From: an uncultured Clostridium sp.
GTDB lineage: Bacteria > Bacillota > Clostridia > TANB77 > CAG-508
Length of the DNA: 57,487 nucleotides
Assembly (NCBI GenBank): GCA_947365805.1
Contig: CANAZY010000008.1
Coordinates: forward strand, 1-57,487
Direction: 5' to 3'
Below the pieces are notes generated by a model. That model saw only the letters and a program-made list of their open reading frames with translations, was not told the origin of the DNA and did not search any database. A program made the position numbers and the translations under genes. Shown in pieces: positions 17,852 through 26,946 of this stretch (position 1 is its first letter; each line of letters begins with the position of its first letter).

Positions 17852-18479
17852 TTAACGCAAGCCAATTATTTCTTCTCTTTTTTCTTTTGATATTTTTTCT
17901 AAAATTTCTTTTGACTCATATATATCATCTATGTATTTTTTATTTATATATGTAATTTCATTATATTGTTTTTCTTGGATTTTTTTTGAGAGAATACAAA
18001 TTATTTTTCTATGACTATCCGTAATTTTTCTTATATCTTCATTTAAACTAGTATTACAGATATAATACTTATCTTTTTTGATAAAACCTAAACATGAATT
18101 AATATTTCCTATTATTTTATCAGAATGCAAATAAATTCTATTTCTATCGTAATCGCCTATTATTTTTGCATTTTTGTGTATGCTCATTAACATTGATAAT
18201 ACCAACATCTTTTTAACTGTAGTTCCATCTTCTTTGCATCCGAATATCAGTCTCTGAGATACGATTCTTAATACATCTATCGTAAAAAGAATTTGCTTTT
18301 ATATTTTCATTTAATATTTTAACTCCTGTTAAATGCAAAAAATTTGATTTTGTAAATTTTGTTTCTATATATTTTATTTCTTCTTCCTTGTATATAAACA
18401 TAACATTTTTATTTTCCAAATTTTGCTGATACAATTTTGCACAACTATACAATTCTTTTATTAGCTTTTTCTTATCAAT
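17852..18479 (-). CDS. PBECR4-like nuclease-fold protein, read across a CGG frameshift
   Basis: 208 residues from an ATT at 18479, or 199 from a TTG at 18452. The joined product resembles the PBECR4 family (phage-associated Barnase-EndoU-ColicinE5-RelE-like domain): NKNVMFIYKEEEI, NFLHLTGVKI, then after the shift KEDGTTVKKMLVLSML, AKIIGDYDRNRIYLHSDKIIG, LGFIKKDKYYICNTSLNEDI and a lysine-rich end. The first frame ends at 18213, just past a CGG at 18242-18240; reading CGGA as glycine gives SETDIGCKEDGTT and runs to 17852. An AGGAGG site sits eight bases before the ATT, and no ATG is in frame. It interrupts prkC and rsgA, which are adjacent in most relatives. Confidence 0.8.
18239..18242 (-). 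other. CGGA +1 frameshift/quadruplet site in the PBECR4-like gene
   Basis: ATT CGG A in frame. Reading C-GGA as glycine continues into the frame that encodes the rest of the domain. Confidence 0.85.
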
Positions 18480-18552
18480 CTTTATCTCCTCCTAACAATA
18501 AAAAGGAGAATCAGCTTTGCCTAAACAATACTAATTCCCCCATATTATTACT

Positions 18553-18656
18553 GATTTTTCCGTTGTCCGCCAACCGTAAGTCCACAAGCCTTACTTTTAT
18601 TTCGGATTTTTCCGTTGTCCGCCAACCGTAAGTCCACAAGCCTTACTTTTATTTCG
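18553..18656. repeat. Tandem 52-bp direct repeat, two identical copies
   Basis: Copies at 18553-18604 and 18605-18656 are identical, and the first seven bases recur at 18657. The unit has a GC-richer core (CCGTTGTCCGCCAACCG). It lies between the end of prkC and the start of the PBECR4-like gene, in an otherwise gene-free stretch. Confidence 0.9.
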
Positions 18657-18739
18657 GATTTTTAGTGTCAGCACACTGAGATTTTTTAATCTCTTTATAG
18701 TATATTCATTATACTACATATTATTTACAAAATCAACTC

Positions 18740-20722
18740 TTATTTAAAAGTATATTGTGTTTCTTTACTTAAGTCTAGTCTGTGTGTTCTGTTCCATTTT
18801 CCACCTTTTGAGTCTGATATTTCAACTTCTAAAGAAACAGTTCCTGTTCCTGTAATTTCTGTTTTTATTGTTTTATTTTTGTCAACATTGGAATCTGTTC
18901 TTTTTACAGTTCCATCTGCTTTTATTGTAACAGTCACACTTTTAGCAATGTCTTGTGATAATGTATTTCCTTCTGTTTCATATCCGCCTGTAATTGCTTT
19001 TAAATCTACTGTAATGGTTGCTGTTTTTTCTTCCACAATTTTATTAACGGTTATTACTACTGTTGTTCCAACATCTACTGTTTTTCCAGCTTCTACCGTT
19101 TGTTTTAGTACTTTTCCATTATCATTTGATTTACTTTCTTCATAAATTACTTCTACTTTTAATTTTGAATCTGTTAATAGCTTTCTAGCTTCTGTTTCTG
19201 TTTTTCCTATTACATTTGGTACATCAACTTGTTCAATTCCTGTTCCTATACTTACGTGAATTTTTATAGTTTCTCCTGCATTTACTTGCATATTTTCTTT
19301 GGTTTCTTGGCTAATCACATATCCTTCTTCTACTGTTTTGCTCGTTTCTTCAATTACTTCATATAATAGATTTGCTTCTTCTAAAGCTGTAATTGCTTCT
19401 TCTTTTTTCATACCAACTACTTTTGGTACAGTCGTTATTTCTTGCCCTTTACTAATAACAACTTTTATCTCTGATTTTTCTTTTACTTTGTAATTTTCCA
19501 TATAACGTGGTTCTTGGCTAATCACATATCCTTCTGGTACATCTGGACTAAATTGTGCTTCTAGCTCAGTATAAACAAGTTTTGTATCTTTTGCTGTTTT
19601 TTCGGCTTGTTCCTTCGACATTCCTACAAAATTTGGTAGCACAACTTCTTTTACTTGTGTTAGTTTTAATCCAAAATACGTAATCATGATTGTTACAATA
19701 AATAATAGAATCGCTCCAACCATAAAAGATAATATTTTATGATTTTTTACAAATGTAATAAATTTATTTTCTTTTTTCTTAGAAGTTTCTTTTCTTCTCA
19801 CTGGATTTTCTTTATTCATTTCAGTATCATACATGGTTGGTATTTTTTGTGTTGGAAAATCATTTTCTGAATCTTTCATAAACACAAAATTACCATCTGG
19901 ATTTTTTAATGCCATGTTTAAATCCTTTAGCATTTCAGACGCACTTTGATAACGTAAATTACCATCCTTTTGCATTGCTTTGATTACAATTTTATTCACG
20001 GAATTTGGTATAGTAGGATTGATTATAATTGGTTCAATTGGCTTTTCTTGCATATGCATTAATGCAATAGATACTGGAGTATCTGCATCAAAAGGAACTC
20101 TTCCTGTTAACATTTCATACATTACAACACCAAGAGAATATAAGTCTGACTTTGCATCTGTAAATCCTCCCCTTGCGTGTTCTGGTGAAAAGTAATGAAC
20201 TGAACCAATGGTAGTTCCAAAGGCAGTAATCGTTGAATTTGAAACCGCTTTTGCAATTCCAAAATCTGTTACCTTTGCCATTCCTTCTTCAGTAATAATA
20301 ATATTATGTGGTTTAATATCACGATGAACAATACTATTTTTATGAGCCATTTCTAATGCAGACGCAATTTGAATTGCCACATTAACAGACCATTTCCATG
20401 AAAGCTTTCCTTCTTTCTGAATGACTTCTTTTAATGTTTTTCCTTGCACTAATTCCATGACAATGTAATATAAATTCCCTTCATTTCCTACATCATATAC
20501 ACCTACAATATTGGGATGTGTTAAGCTTGCAACTGCTTGTGCTTCTGAACGAAAACGTTTAATAAATTCATCATCTGTTGTAAATTCATCTCTTAATATT
20601 TTTACAGCAACAAATCGATTTAAAATGTGGTCTTTCGCTTTATAAACCGTAGCCATCCCACCATTTCCTACTTTCTCCATCATTTCATATCGATTCGCAA
20701 TCAATCTTCCTTCTAAGTTCAT
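18740..20722 (-). CDS. prkC: Serine/threonine protein kinase PrkC (PASTA type)
   Basis: 660 residues. The Hanks-type kinase domain (1-270) has GNGGMATVYKAKD (P-loop), AVKILR, HRDIKPHNI (catalytic), DFGIAK and SPEHARGG. A membrane helix follows (FMVGAILLFIVTIMITYFGL, about 333-352). The extracellular part has three PASTA repeats starting near VLPNFVGMSKEQAEK, TVPKVVGMKKEEA and DVPNVIGKTETEA. PASTA domains sense muropeptides or lipid II. The cognate phosphatase gene lies immediately upstream. The C-terminal 90 residues form an extra beta-rich domain. Confidence 0.96.
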   Translation of the reverse strand: MNLEGRLIANRYEMMEKVGNGGMATVYKAKDHILNRFVAVKILRDEFTTDDEFIKRFRSEAQAVASLTHPNIVGVYDVGNEGNLYYIVMELVQGKTLKEVIQKEGKLSWKWSVNVAIQIASALEMAHKNSIVHRDIKPHNIIITEEGMAKVTDFGIAKAVSNSTITAFGTTIGSVHYFSPEHARGGFTDAKSDLYSLGVVMYEMLTGRVPFDADTPVSIALMHMQEKPIEPIIINPTIPNSVNKIVIKAMQKDGNLRYQSASEMLKDLNMALKNPDGNFVFMKDSENDFPTQKIPTMYDTEMNKENPVRRKETSKKKENKFITFVKNHKILSFMVGAILLFIVTIMITYFGLKLTQVKEVVLPNFVGMSKEQAEKTAKDTKLVYTELEAQFSPDVPEGYVISQEPRYMENYKVKEKSEIKVVISKGQEITTVPKVVGMKKEEAITALEEANLLYEVIEETSKTVEEGYVISQETKENMQVNAGETIKIHVSIGTGIEQVDVPNVIGKTETEARKLLTDSKLKVEVIYEESKSNDNGKVLKQTVEAGKTVDVGTTVVITVNKIVEEKTATITVDLKAITGGYETEGNTLSQDIAKSVTVTIKADGTVKRTDSNVDKNKTIKTEITGTGTVSLEVEISDSKGGKWNRTHRLDLSKETQYTFK

Positions 20723-20734
20723 TTTTCATCTCTC

Positions 20735-21478
20735 CTATATATACTTCTCATCATTTTGTATAACAAGAACTGTAATATTATCATATCCACCCATTTCATT
20801 TGCTCTTTGTACTAACTTATCACAGCTGTTCTCAATATCTTCTTTTACATATTCATAAATTTCTTGTTCTTTTACCATATTGGTTAAACCATCGGAACAC
20901 ATTAACAAGGTGTCTCCTTTTAAGAAACCTTTTATCATTAAATCTGGTTCTACATATGGAGTACATCCTAATGCTTTCATTAGCATATTCTTTTTAGGAT
21001 GATTTTCTGCTTCTTCCTTCGTAATAGTTCCATCTTTTACTAACTGTTCTACATAGCTATGGTCTGTTGTGAGCTTTCTCATAAATTCTTGTCTTATTCG
21101 ATAAATTCTACTATCTCCAACATGCCCAATAAATGCTTTATTATTATATATTAAACAAACTTCCAAAGTAGTACCCATGTTTTCTAATTCTACATTTTCT
21201 TTTGCTTTATCATATACAATCATGTTAGCATATTCAATACTACTTCCAATTAGTTTTAAAATTGCTTCTTTATCTTTTTCAATTTGTGGAAAGTTGGTCT
21301 CGATATAACTTTTTACACTTGCTGTTGTAAGTCTACTTGCAATTTCTCCTCCATTGTAACCTCCCATACCATCTGCTAATATGTAGAGCTTTATTTCATC
21401 ATCTTTACTTGCTATATAATAAAAATCTTCATTAATATCTCTTGCTTTGCCTAAATCGGTTTTTGCAAAAACTCTCAT
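20735..21478 (-). CDS. prpC: PP2C-family protein phosphatase PrpC
   Basis: 247 residues. Stp/PrpC phosphatases reverse PrkC phosphorylation. Metal-binding and core motifs are visible: DINEDFYY, ILADGMGGYNGGEIAS, GHVGDSRIYR, LMCSDGLTNMV and GGYDNITVLV. The gene is 12 bases from prkC and follows rlmN, as in most Firmicutes. No in-frame CGG occurs. Confidence 0.96.
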   Translation of the reverse strand: MRVFAKTDLGKARDINEDFYYIASKDDEIKLYILADGMGGYNGGEIASRLTTASVKSYIETNFPQIEKDKEAILKLIGSSIEYANMIVYDKAKENVELENMGTTLEVCLIYNNKAFIGHVGDSRIYRIRQEFMRKLTTDHSYVEQLVKDGTITKEEAENHPKKNMLMKALGCTPYVEPDLMIKGFLKGDTLLMCSDGLTNMVKEQEIYEYVKEDIENSCDKLVQRANEMGGYDNITVLVIQNDEKYI

Positions 21479-21493
21479 GCTTCCTCCTTTTGT

Positions 21494-22517
21494 TTATTTT
21501 AAGTTTTTTCTTCTAAGTTGTCCGACACGCAGCATCAATATCAGAACCTAATTCTCTTCTTATTGTTGCCACAATTCCGTGTTCATTTAAATAATCACGA
21601 AATTTGATAATATTTTCATTCGAACTTTTGGTATATGCTCCATTTTCAATTTTATTAATCGGAATTAAGTTAACATGACATATCATTCCTTTTAATAAGC
21701 TAACTAATCGTTTTGCATCTTCTAAATTATCGTTGTTATCCTTTGCAAGTGCATATTCAAAGGATATTCGTTTATTGGTTTTAGCAATATAATCTTTACA
21801 TGCTTTCATAAGTTCTGCTATCGGATATGCATTATTTACTGGCATCATACTGCTTCTTTTTTCATCTGTTGTTGCATGTAGGGATATCGATAATGTACAT
21901 TGTAAATCCCTATCTGCTAACTCGTATATTTTAGGAACCAGTCCACTCGTTGAAATGCTAATATGTCTTGCTCCAATGTTTAAACCTTTCTGGTTATTGA
22001 TAATTGCAATTGCATTCATAACATTATCAAAATTATCTAGCGGTTCTCCTATTCCCATAAATACAATATTAGATATTTTAATTCCTGCATCACGTTCTAC
22101 TGCTAAAATCTGCTCCACAATTTCGCCAGAAGTTAAGCTTCTTATAAAATTGATACCAGTAGAAGCACAAAACTTACATCCCATTTTACAGCCAATTTGT
22201 GAAGAAACACAAATACTATATCCATGATGATAACTCATTAAAACTGTTTCAATCGCATTGCCGTCTAATACATCAAATAAGTATTTTTTCGTTCCATCAC
22301 TAGACTCTTGTTTTCTTAGTATGTTATATATGCATAAACTATATTCTTGTTTTAGTTTTTCTCTTAACTCAATAGAAAGGTTGGTCATATCATCAAAGCT
22401 TGTTACATTTTCCACATAAATCCAACGAAAAATTTGCTCTGCACGAAATGGCTTTTCTCCTAACATAATTAATTCCTGTTTTAATTCTTCTAAATTGTAA
22501 TCTTTAATGTTTTTCAT
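21494..22517 (-). CDS. rlmN: 23S rRNA/tRNA adenine-C2 methyltransferase RlmN, CGG frameshift at the C-terminus
   Basis: 340 residues when one base is skipped. RlmN is a radical SAM enzyme methylating A2503 of 23S rRNA and A37 of some tRNAs. CKMGCKFCAST (cluster ligands CxxxCxxC) and GEPLDN are present. In the first frame the protein ends DIDAACRTT, with CGG directly after the essential C-terminal cysteine. Reading CGGA as glycine gives DIDAACGQLRRKN followed by a stop at 21496-21494, matching the conserved family ending. The frame shift therefore falls one codon after the cysteine that carries the methyl intermediate. Confidence 0.93.
21521..21524 (-). other. CGGA +1 frameshift/quadruplet site in rlmN
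   Basis: TGT CGG A in frame, right after the essential cysteine codon. Reading C-GGA as glycine yields the conserved AACGQLR ending. Confidence 0.9.
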
Positions 22518-22601
22518 AAAAAACTTTCTTTCTAAAATTTATAATTTCGCTATTTAACTTATATCATAAAGTACTTTTTTTTTCAATACTTAGATAAAAA
22601 T

Positions 22602-22642
22602 AAAAGATGATTTTAGGGACGGGGTAAAAAATCATCTTTTTT
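22602..22642 (-). terminator. Hairpin between ddh and rlmN
   Basis: Stem AAAAGATGATTTT with complement around a GC-rich loop, T run on the forward side. Confidence 0.65.
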
Positions 22643-22672
22643 CTATTTTCTCCTAAAGTTAAACAAACTTTA

Positions 22673-22703
22673 AGAAGGGAATAACCATTGGTTATTCCCT
22701 TCT
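22673..22703 (-). terminator. Terminator-like palindrome after ddh
   Basis: AGAAGGGAATAACCA with its perfect complement, 15 bases beyond the ddh stop codon. Confidence 0.7.
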
Positions 22704-22718
22704 GTGCCTGCTTACTTT

Positions 22719-23711
22719 TTATAGCAAATCAGCAATCACTTCTTCTCTTGCTCTGGCATTTAACATGATAGGAGGAACATCAAGCACCGTTTTTGCACCT
22801 GTCATTCCTTCTTGTTTCATTCTGTATGCTGCTCTTGCATAGGCAACCAGTACAGAACCAGTAAATTCCGGATTTGAATCAAGTTTTAAAGAATATTCAA
22901 TTACCTGCTTACTTGCATATCCTGTTTCGCCGCAAGAAATCACACTTCCACCGTGAGGTAAGCCACTGTGATTTTTGTCCAGTTCCTCTTGGCTGATAAA
23001 ATGCACGGTTGTATCATAATCTGCAAAATAGTTCGGCATTGTTACAATTTCTTTTTCAATTGCCGCCAAATCTGCTCCTTCTTCTGCTACAACAAAGCAT
23101 TCTCTTGTGTGTTTTTCTCTTGTTGAAAGTTCAGGGTTTTTACCAGCCCTTACACGCTCCATTGCTTCTGGCACCGGAATGGTATACTGGCGCGCATCTT
23201 TTACGCCCTCAATTCTACGGATTGCATCAGAATGTCCTTGGCTGACACCTCTGCCCCAGAATGTATATGTATGTGAAACAGGTAAAACTGCCTCTGCATA
23301 TGCTCTCATATTTGAGAACATTCCTGGATCCCATCCAACTGAGATAATTGACACATTTCCGCCAGCTTTTGCTTTTTCATCAACCGCCTTTAAATACTCT
23401 GGTATGTTGGCATGTGTATCAAAGCTGTCCACGGTACAAAAAAGTCTTGCAAATGTAGGCACTTGTTTTGGTAAATCTGTTGCTGAGCCACCACACATAA
23501 TCATAACATCCACTTTGTCCACCCATTCAATTGCTTCATTCATAGGAACGACTTTGGCAGATGCAGATATCTGTTTTGCTACCTTTTCTGGATCTCTCCT
23601 CGTAAAAATAGCTACCAGCTCCATGTCATCATTTCTTTCAATTGCTTCTCTAACTCCTTTTCCAAGATTGCCATAACCACAAATTGCTACCTTAATTTTT
23701 TTATTTTTCAT
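22719..23711 (-). CDS. ddh: meso-Diaminopimelate dehydrogenase
   Basis: 330 residues. It makes meso-diaminopimelate from tetrahydrodipicolinate, NADPH and ammonia in one step. The Rossmann motif GYGNLGKGV lies near the N-terminus, followed by TRRDPEKV, MCGGSATDLP, SVGWDPGMFSN and FWGRGVSQGHSDA, all hallmarks of the family. I start it at the ATG at 23711 with an AAGGAGG site. It is richer in GC than core genes here, yet has no in-frame CGG (arginine is CGT, CGC, AGA, AGG). It is divergent from asd and probably part of an acquired lysine island. Confidence 0.95.
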   Translation of the reverse strand: MKNKKIKVAICGYGNLGKGVREAIERNDDMELVAIFTRRDPEKVAKQISASAKVVPMNEAIEWVDKVDVMIMCGGSATDLPKQVPTFARLFCTVDSFDTHANIPEYLKAVDEKAKAGGNVSIISVGWDPGMFSNMRAYAEAVLPVSHTYTFWGRGVSQGHSDAIRRIEGVKDARQYTIPVPEAMERVRAGKNPELSTREKHTRECFVVAEEGADLAAIEKEIVTMPNYFADYDTTVHFISQEELDKNHSGLPHGGSVISCGETGYASKQVIEYSLKLDSNPEFTGSVLVAYARAAYRMKQEGMTGAKTVLDVPPIMLNARAREEVIADLL

Positions 23712-23875
23712 ACTCTTTACCTCCTTTGTGCAATATACTGCTTTTATTTTCATAGTTATTTTATCATTTTTTCTAAAAAATGTTTCTTTTGTCTTTTATT
23801 TATCATATAATACATACATAAGTCAAGTAAAAATATGATTATATTTTACTTTAACACATAAAGAAGGTGTTACAT

Positions 23876-24877
23876 ATGAATGAAAAAAAATATAAACTTG
23901 CCATTGTTGGCGCAACTGGTGTTGTTGGAAGAACAGCACTTAAGGTTTTAGAAGAAAAAAACTTACCAATTGCCGAATATGCTTTTTTTGCTTCTTCTCA
24001 CTCAGCAGGATGTGAACTTATTTTTCAAGGAAAATCCTATCTGATAAGGGAATTAAATGAAAATTCTTTTGATGAAGGTTTTGATTTTGCTATTTTTTCT
24101 GCAGGTGGAGATACGGCTAAAAAATATGCACCCATTGCTGCATCACACGGTTGTATTGTAGTAGACAATAGTAGTGCTTTTCGTATGGAAAAAGAAGTTC
24201 CTCTCGTTGTTCCAGAAGTAAATCCAGAAGAAATCAAAAACAATCATGGAATTATTGCTAACCCAAATTGCTCTACTATTCAAGCTGTCGTTCCTTTAAA
24301 AGCATTAGACAACAAGTATAACATTAAGCGTATCGTTTATTCTACTTATCAAGCAGTGTCTGGAGCTGGAAGACTTGGATTAGAAGACTTAGAAAATGGT
24401 TCAAAAGGTGAACTTCCTAAAAAGTTTCCTCATCCAATTTATAACAATTGCCTTCCACATATTGATGTATTTATGGAAAATGGTTATACCAAAGAAGAAG
24501 AAAAAATGATTAATGAAACAAGAAAAATACTAAAAAAACCAGATTTAAAAGTAACAGCAACTTGTGTAAGAGTTCCTGTTGCAAATTCTCATAGTGAAAG
24601 CATTAACATAGAATTTGAAAAAAGTTTTAATCTTGCGGATGTTATTAAAACTTTACAAGATTACCCTGGTATTGTTGTATTAGATGATGTATCTAAAAAT
24701 GAATACCCTCTTGCTAGTATTGCGAATGGCCATGATGACGTATATGTTGGTAGAATTAGACATGATGAAAGTGTAGAAAATGGCTTAAACATATGGGTAG
24801 TAGCAGATAATATCAGAAAAGGCGCTGCATCCAATGCGATACAAATTGTAGAGAAGTTAATTGAATATAATAATTAA
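23876..24877 (+). CDS. asd: Aspartate-semialdehyde dehydrogenase
   Basis: 333 residues. It reduces aspartyl phosphate to aspartate semialdehyde, the branch point to lysine, threonine and methionine. Visible: GATGVVGRTALKVLEE (NADP site), FSAGGDTAKKYAP, NPNCSTIQ with the catalytic cysteine, and RVPVANSHSESINIEF. The ATG at 23876 has an AAGGTG site. Codon use is AT-rich like the core genome and no in-frame CGG occurs. Its neighbours ddh and lysA belong to the same pathway. Confidence 0.96.
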   Translation: MNEKKYKLAIVGATGVVGRTALKVLEEKNLPIAEYAFFASSHSAGCELIFQGKSYLIRELNENSFDEGFDFAIFSAGGDTAKKYAPIAASHGCIVVDNSSAFRMEKEVPLVVPEVNPEEIKNNHGIIANPNCSTIQAVVPLKALDNKYNIKRIVYSTYQAVSGAGRLGLEDLENGSKGELPKKFPHPIYNNCLPHIDVFMENGYTKEEEKMINETRKILKKPDLKVTATCVRVPVANSHSESINIEFEKSFNLADVIKTLQDYPGIVVLDDVSKNEYPLASIANGHDDVYVGRIRHDESVENGLNIWVVADNIRKGAASNAIQIVEKLIEYNN

Positions 24878-24902
24878 AGAAGCAGCATCACGCTGCTTCT
24901 TT
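24876..24902. terminator. Bidirectional terminator between asd and the cupin gene
   Basis: Perfect 11-bp stem AAAGAAGCAGC / GCTGCTTCTTT with a five-base loop between converging genes. Confidence 0.88.
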
Positions 24903-25307
24903 CCCTTTGATGAAAGCTATAATAGCTTCCCCTTCGCCTCTGTTAGCCAGATAATGTGACTGTCCCTTTTCGCAGAACATAATTTCACCTGCCTCGTAAA
25001 TCTTGCCGTTACTCTCAACTCGTCCTATGAGTACGATGTAGATTTCCCAGTCCTCATTATGTAGATGGTCTCCTATGATAGCAGACTCATCAACAACAAT
25101 CTTTCCTGCTTCGTAAACCTGGTCTGCCGGATGCTTTTCATCCAAATATTTCAGTTCCGGATCCGGTACCTTATCTTTATATATGGTACAGTGTCCTTTT
25201 CCGCCTTTTAGCTCAGGCACTCTATTCCGGCTAACAAGACCGCTTGAATACTTCATTTCCAACTCATCTACAAGTTGATGTCTTACTACTGTAATTTCTT
25301 TCTTCAT
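24888..25307 (-). CDS. Cupin-domain protein
   Basis: 139 residues. A single cupin fold is suggested by GDHLHNEDWEIYIVLIGRVESNG (metal-type H-x-H...E) and GEIMFCEKGQSHYLAN (second motif with H). The substrate is unknown. Composition is richer in GC than the neighbours, and it contains an in-frame CGG (in VSRNRVP) that must be read as arginine. It converges on asd and shares its terminator. It probably arrived with the lysine island; a link to lysine metabolism is only positional. Confidence 0.8.
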   Translation of the reverse strand: MKKEITVVRHQLVDELEMKYSSGLVSRNRVPELKGGKGHCTIYKDKVPDPELKYLDEKHPADQVYEAGKIVVDESAIIGDHLHNEDWEIYIVLIGRVESNGKIYEAGEIMFCEKGQSHYLANRGEGEAIIAFIKGKEAA

Positions 25308-25470
25308 GTTTTTTCCTCCTTGACTTTTCGTTAGAAACTTTATTTAAAACCTATCTATAGTATACCATAATTTCTACATTTTGTAAACCTACATTTCGCT
25401 CTCCTCTAACAATTAAATTTTATACGAATAAGGAATTCTACTTCTTATACCTGGCTACAGCAAAAACGCA

Positions 25471-25499
25471 TTGACATCTTATGTAAATTGCTGTATAAT
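25471..25499 (+). promoter_or_regulatory. Consensus sigmaA promoter of lysA
   Basis: Perfect TTGACA (25471-25476), 17-base spacer and perfect TATAAT (25494-25499). A leader of about 110 bases follows, with two AGGAGG sites (around 25551 and 25597). Confidence 0.9.
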
Positions 25500-25611
25500 T
25501 TAGGAAGTTCTTTTTAACAATTTTATTGAAGTTATTTTAATAATTGTAAAGGAGGTATAGAAATTTTATTTTGTAACTAAAAATTAGCAACCGTTTAGGA
25601 GGTAAACTTAA

Positions 25612-26850
25612 ATGAGAAATGATTTTTTGTTAGAAACTTATGGTAGTCCGCTTTATGTGTATGACAATTTTATTTTAGAAGAAAGATGTCAGCGTATAGC
25701 ACGGTTTCAGGAAGGACTTGAATCAAATCTTCCTGGTATCCGTGTTCGTATGCATTATTCTACCAAAGCCAACTCTAATCCCGCTATTTTAAAGACTGTG
25801 CGGAAATTTGGTTTAAATATTGACTGCATGTCACCATTTGAGCTTCGAATCAACAAGGAATGTGGTTTTATGCCAGAAGAAATGTTATATGTTTGTAATA
25901 ATATTTCCGTTAAAGAAATGGAGCTGGTGTATGCAAGCGGTGTTCTTATCTGCCTTGATTCCGTATCACAGGTTCGCACTTGGGGGCAGCGTTACCCTGG
26001 CACTGAAATTATGGTACGTATCAATCCTGGTATTTCAGGCGTTGGTCATTGCAAAAAAGTTAACACTTCTGGAAAAGGCACTAAATTTGGTATTTCAGAA
26101 GCAAATCTTCGCAACTTATTTGCCGTTGCTAAGGAATACAATTTACGTATCATCGGTACACATCAACATTTAGGAAGCTTATTCTTGGAAGATAAAATTC
26201 CTGAATACATCGCTGGTGTGAAGGCTGGACTTGAAATAGTAAAGAAATATTTCAAAGATGTAGAAATTGTTGATTTAGGCGGGGGTTTCGGTGTTCCTTA
26301 CAAGCCTGGCGAACGGCATCTTCCCTTGTTGAAGTTGGCAGACGAACTTACTCCCATTTTGAAAGGTTTTATTCAAGACTATCCTTCTGTTAAGGAATTT
26401 AAGTTTGAGCCCGGTCGTTACATTCCATGTGAAGCGGGTACGCTTCTTGGTACCGTAACTGCTGTAGAAAAGCGAAAACGTACTTGGTGGATTGGTACCG
26501 ATATTGGTATGAATATCTTGGTACGTCCTTCCATGTATGGCTCATACCATGAAATTGTTTTTGAGGAAAGTGGAAGTGTTCGTGATTCCAAAGAAGTTTC
26601 TGTCAATATCTGTGGAAACGTCTGTGAGAGCGGAGATATTCTTGGAAAAAAACGATTTGTTTTTCTACCTGAAGTTGGCGATATTGTTGTTGTATGTAAT
26701 GCTGGTGCTTATGGCTATTCTATGGCATCTAACTATACAGGACGTCCAAGACCTGCTGAAATAATGATTTACGCAGATGGAACAAAAGAAGTTCACCAAG
26801 TGATACGGCAAAGGGAATCAATTTCAGATATGTTACGTCTGGTTGAGTGA
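25612..26850 (+). CDS. lysA: Diaminopimelate decarboxylase (fold type III PLP enzyme)
   Basis: 412 residues. It decarboxylates meso-diaminopimelate to lysine. Visible: HYSTKANSNPAIL (PLP lysine), GTHQHLGSLF, VDLGGGFGVPY (PLP phosphate loop), FEPGRYIPCEAG and CESGDILGKKR (active-site C-E-S-x-D), then AGAYGYSMASNYTGRPRPAE. All fit LysA. A good AGGAGG site precedes the ATG. Composition differs from the core genes, and four in-frame CGG codons must be arginine (ARFQ, TVRKF, GERHL, VIRQR). That marks it as probably acquired, and it conflicts with an obligatory CGG shift. Confidence 0.93.
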   Translation: MRNDFLLETYGSPLYVYDNFILEERCQRIARFQEGLESNLPGIRVRMHYSTKANSNPAILKTVRKFGLNIDCMSPFELRINKECGFMPEEMLYVCNNISVKEMELVYASGVLICLDSVSQVRTWGQRYPGTEIMVRINPGISGVGHCKKVNTSGKGTKFGISEANLRNLFAVAKEYNLRIIGTHQHLGSLFLEDKIPEYIAGVKAGLEIVKKYFKDVEIVDLGGGFGVPYKPGERHLPLLKLADELTPILKGFIQDYPSVKEFKFEPGRYIPCEAGTLLGTVTAVEKRKRTWWIGTDIGMNILVRPSMYGSYHEIVFEESGSVRDSKEVSVNICGNVCESGDILGKKRFVFLPEVGDIVVVCNAGAYGYSMASNYTGRPRPAEIMIYADGTKEVHQVIRQRESISDMLRLVE

Positions 26851-26911
26851 CCAACTTATGTTTAAAATTTCTATGATTCAAATGGAGATATCCTTTTAAT
26901 AGGTACTCCAG

Positions 26912-26945
26912 AAAGAATCCAGTTCGTAAAACGAGCTGGATTCTT
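26912..26945. terminator. Bidirectional terminator between lysA and the desulfurase
   Basis: Long stem with AAAGAATCCAG on one arm and CTGGATTCTTT on the other, T runs on both strands. Confidence 0.88.
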
Positions 26946-26946
26946 T

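Noticed and set aside
18553..18656. CRISPR array
   Set aside because: Only two direct units without spacers; no cas genes in the window.
25308..25611. Lysine riboswitch upstream of lysA
   Set aside because: The leader between the promoter and the start is only about 110 bases and I cannot see the five-helix lysine aptamer.
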